From: DATDRS01 sp035291605
GTDB lineage: Bacteria; Chloroflexota; Anaerolineae; Anaerolineales; UBA6663
DNA: 5,229 nucleotides
Assembly: GCA_035291605.1 (NCBI GenBank)
Contig: DATDRS010000289.1
Location: forward strand, 1 to 5,229
Direction of reading: 5' to 3'
Of the stretch, positions 4,512 to 5,229 are shown in pieces. The position numbers and the translations under genes are program-made. The first letter of the stretch is position 1. Each line of letters starts with the position of its first letter. The notes beneath the pieces are model-generated. The model was not told the DNA's origin. It saw only the letters and a list, made by a program, of their open reading frames with translations, and made no database searches.

Positions 4512-5229
4512 ATGAAACGCTATTTTCTACTACCCGTGGCGGCGCTCGCGCTGGCCGCCCTGGCCTGCTCAAGCATCAACATCAACGTCCCCCGGCTGAA
4601 AACCGGGCCGACCGAGACGCTCACCATCAACGAACCGCTCCCAGAAGGGAATGAGGTCGTGGACGTGACCATCAGCATGGGGGCGGGCAAGTTGAATCTT
4701 GCGGGCGGGGCCGAGGGCCTCGCCGCGGGCGAGATCAAGTACAACGTGGAGGAGTGGAAGCCTACGGTCACCAACAAGGACGGCCATCTCACCATCGAGC
4801 AGGGCAGTGCGAAGGACAACTTTGGCATCCCTGAAGACGGTGATAAGGTGGTCAACGAGTGGGATCTGAAACTTGGCGACGCGCCGATGTATCTCGTCCT
4901 CAACGCGGGGGCCTACGACGGCACGGTGGACTTGAGCGGCCTGCGCCTGCGCCACCTGGAAATCAACGACGGCGCGAGCAATGCCGAGGTGCTCTTCGAC
5001 TCGGTAAACCCGGAAGAGATGGACAAGCTGGCGTACAAGACCGGCGCATCCACTGTCAAGCTCGCCGGCCTCGCCAACGCCAACTTCACGGAGATGGACT
5101 TCACGGGCGGCGCAGGGTCTTACACCCTCGACTTCTCCGGCGAGCTTCAGCGCGATGCGACCGTGAACGTCAAGGCCGGGGCGAGCACCGTGCGGATTGT
5201 GGTTCCCGAAGGTGTGGCGGCGAAAGTGA
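4512..5229 (+). CDS. Lipoprotein of toast_rack / LiaF-like (DUF2154) type, N-terminal part (3' end outside window)
   Basis: The frame is open for 239 codons to the window edge. Residues 1-19 form a lipoprotein signal: MKR, a hydrophobic core and the cleavage site ALAC with C19 as the lipid-bearing cysteine, so the protein is exported and anchored outside the membrane. The mature part has no enzyme motif. It shows recurring short beta-strand blocks that begin with Gly-Ala pairs: GAGKLNL (57), GAYDGTVDLSGL (133), GASNAEVLFD (154), GASTVKLAGL (178), GAGSYTLDFSG (200) and GASTVRIVVPEGV (223). Five of these follow each other at 21-24 residue intervals, as in a stacked beta structure. The opening ISMGAGKLNLAGGAEGLAAG resembles the toast_rack N-terminal domain found near LiaF-type envelope stress proteins. 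The exact role is unknown. It is divergent from the TetR gene and shares its intergenic region, with no evident functional link to phenylacetate. Confidence 0.75.
   Translation, partial: MKRYFLLPVAALALAALACSSININVPRLKTGPTETLTINEPLPEGNEVVDVTISMGAGKLNLAGGAEGLAAGEIKYNVEEWKPTVTNKDGHLTIEQGSAKDNFGIPEDGDKVVNEWDLKLGDAPMYLVLNAGAYDGTVDLSGLRLRHLEINDGASNAEVLFDSVNPEEMDKLAYKTGASTVKLAGLANANFTEMDFTGGAGSYTLDFSGELQRDATVNVKAGASTVRIVVPEGVAAKV

Overview
This is a GC-rich bacterial window with six complete protein genes and two genes cut by the window ends. The centre is a minus-strand transcription unit for aerobic phenylacetate degradation, read right to left: a TetR-family repressor (probably PaaR-like), then paaA, paaB, paaC and paaD. 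These four are the oxygenase, connector, structural and iron-sulfur-maturation-like parts of the ring-1,2-phenylacetyl-CoA epoxidase. The reductase gene paaE is not in the window: after paaD the strand switches to a convergent acyltransferase gene.

Layout. 1-200 is the 5' part of a PPOX/flavin-split-barrel gene on the minus strand. 201-332 is a divergent promoter region in which both genes have a -10-like box 7-8 bases before the start codon, which suggests leaderless mRNAs. 333-1034 is a PlsC-type acyltransferase on the plus strand. 1035-1080 is a small convergent spacer with a hairpin. 1081-3709 holds paaD, paaC, paaB and paaA, and 3774-4364 the TetR gene. 4365-4511 is a divergent regulatory region with a consensus TTGACA -35 box and a double palindrome at the start site of the tetR-paa unit. 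4512-5229 is the start of a secreted lipoprotein of the 'toast_rack' (LiaF/DUF2154-like) type on the plus strand.

How it works, by inference: the TetR protein represses its own promoter through the palindrome at 4375-4400, which closely matches the published Thermus PaaR box. Phenylacetyl-CoA would release it, giving expression of the epoxidase that dearomatises phenylacetyl-CoA.

The most unusual feature is structural. Three of the four gene junctions in this unit (tetR-paaA, paaA-paaB, paaC-paaD) are almost entirely filled by short arrays of degenerate 7-8 base units. Each array reverses orientation in its middle, so it forms an imperfect hairpin. The three arrays differ in unit sequence but share this build. 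In one of them the stop codon of paaA and the start codon of paaB both lie inside repeat units.

Organism: the GC content, the paa set with a TetR regulator, the toast_rack lipoprotein, the probable leaderless starts and the short-period intergenic repeats fit a member of the Chloroflexota (Anaerolineae-like). This is an impression from gene content, not a proof; a Deinococcota or actinobacterial source is not excluded.
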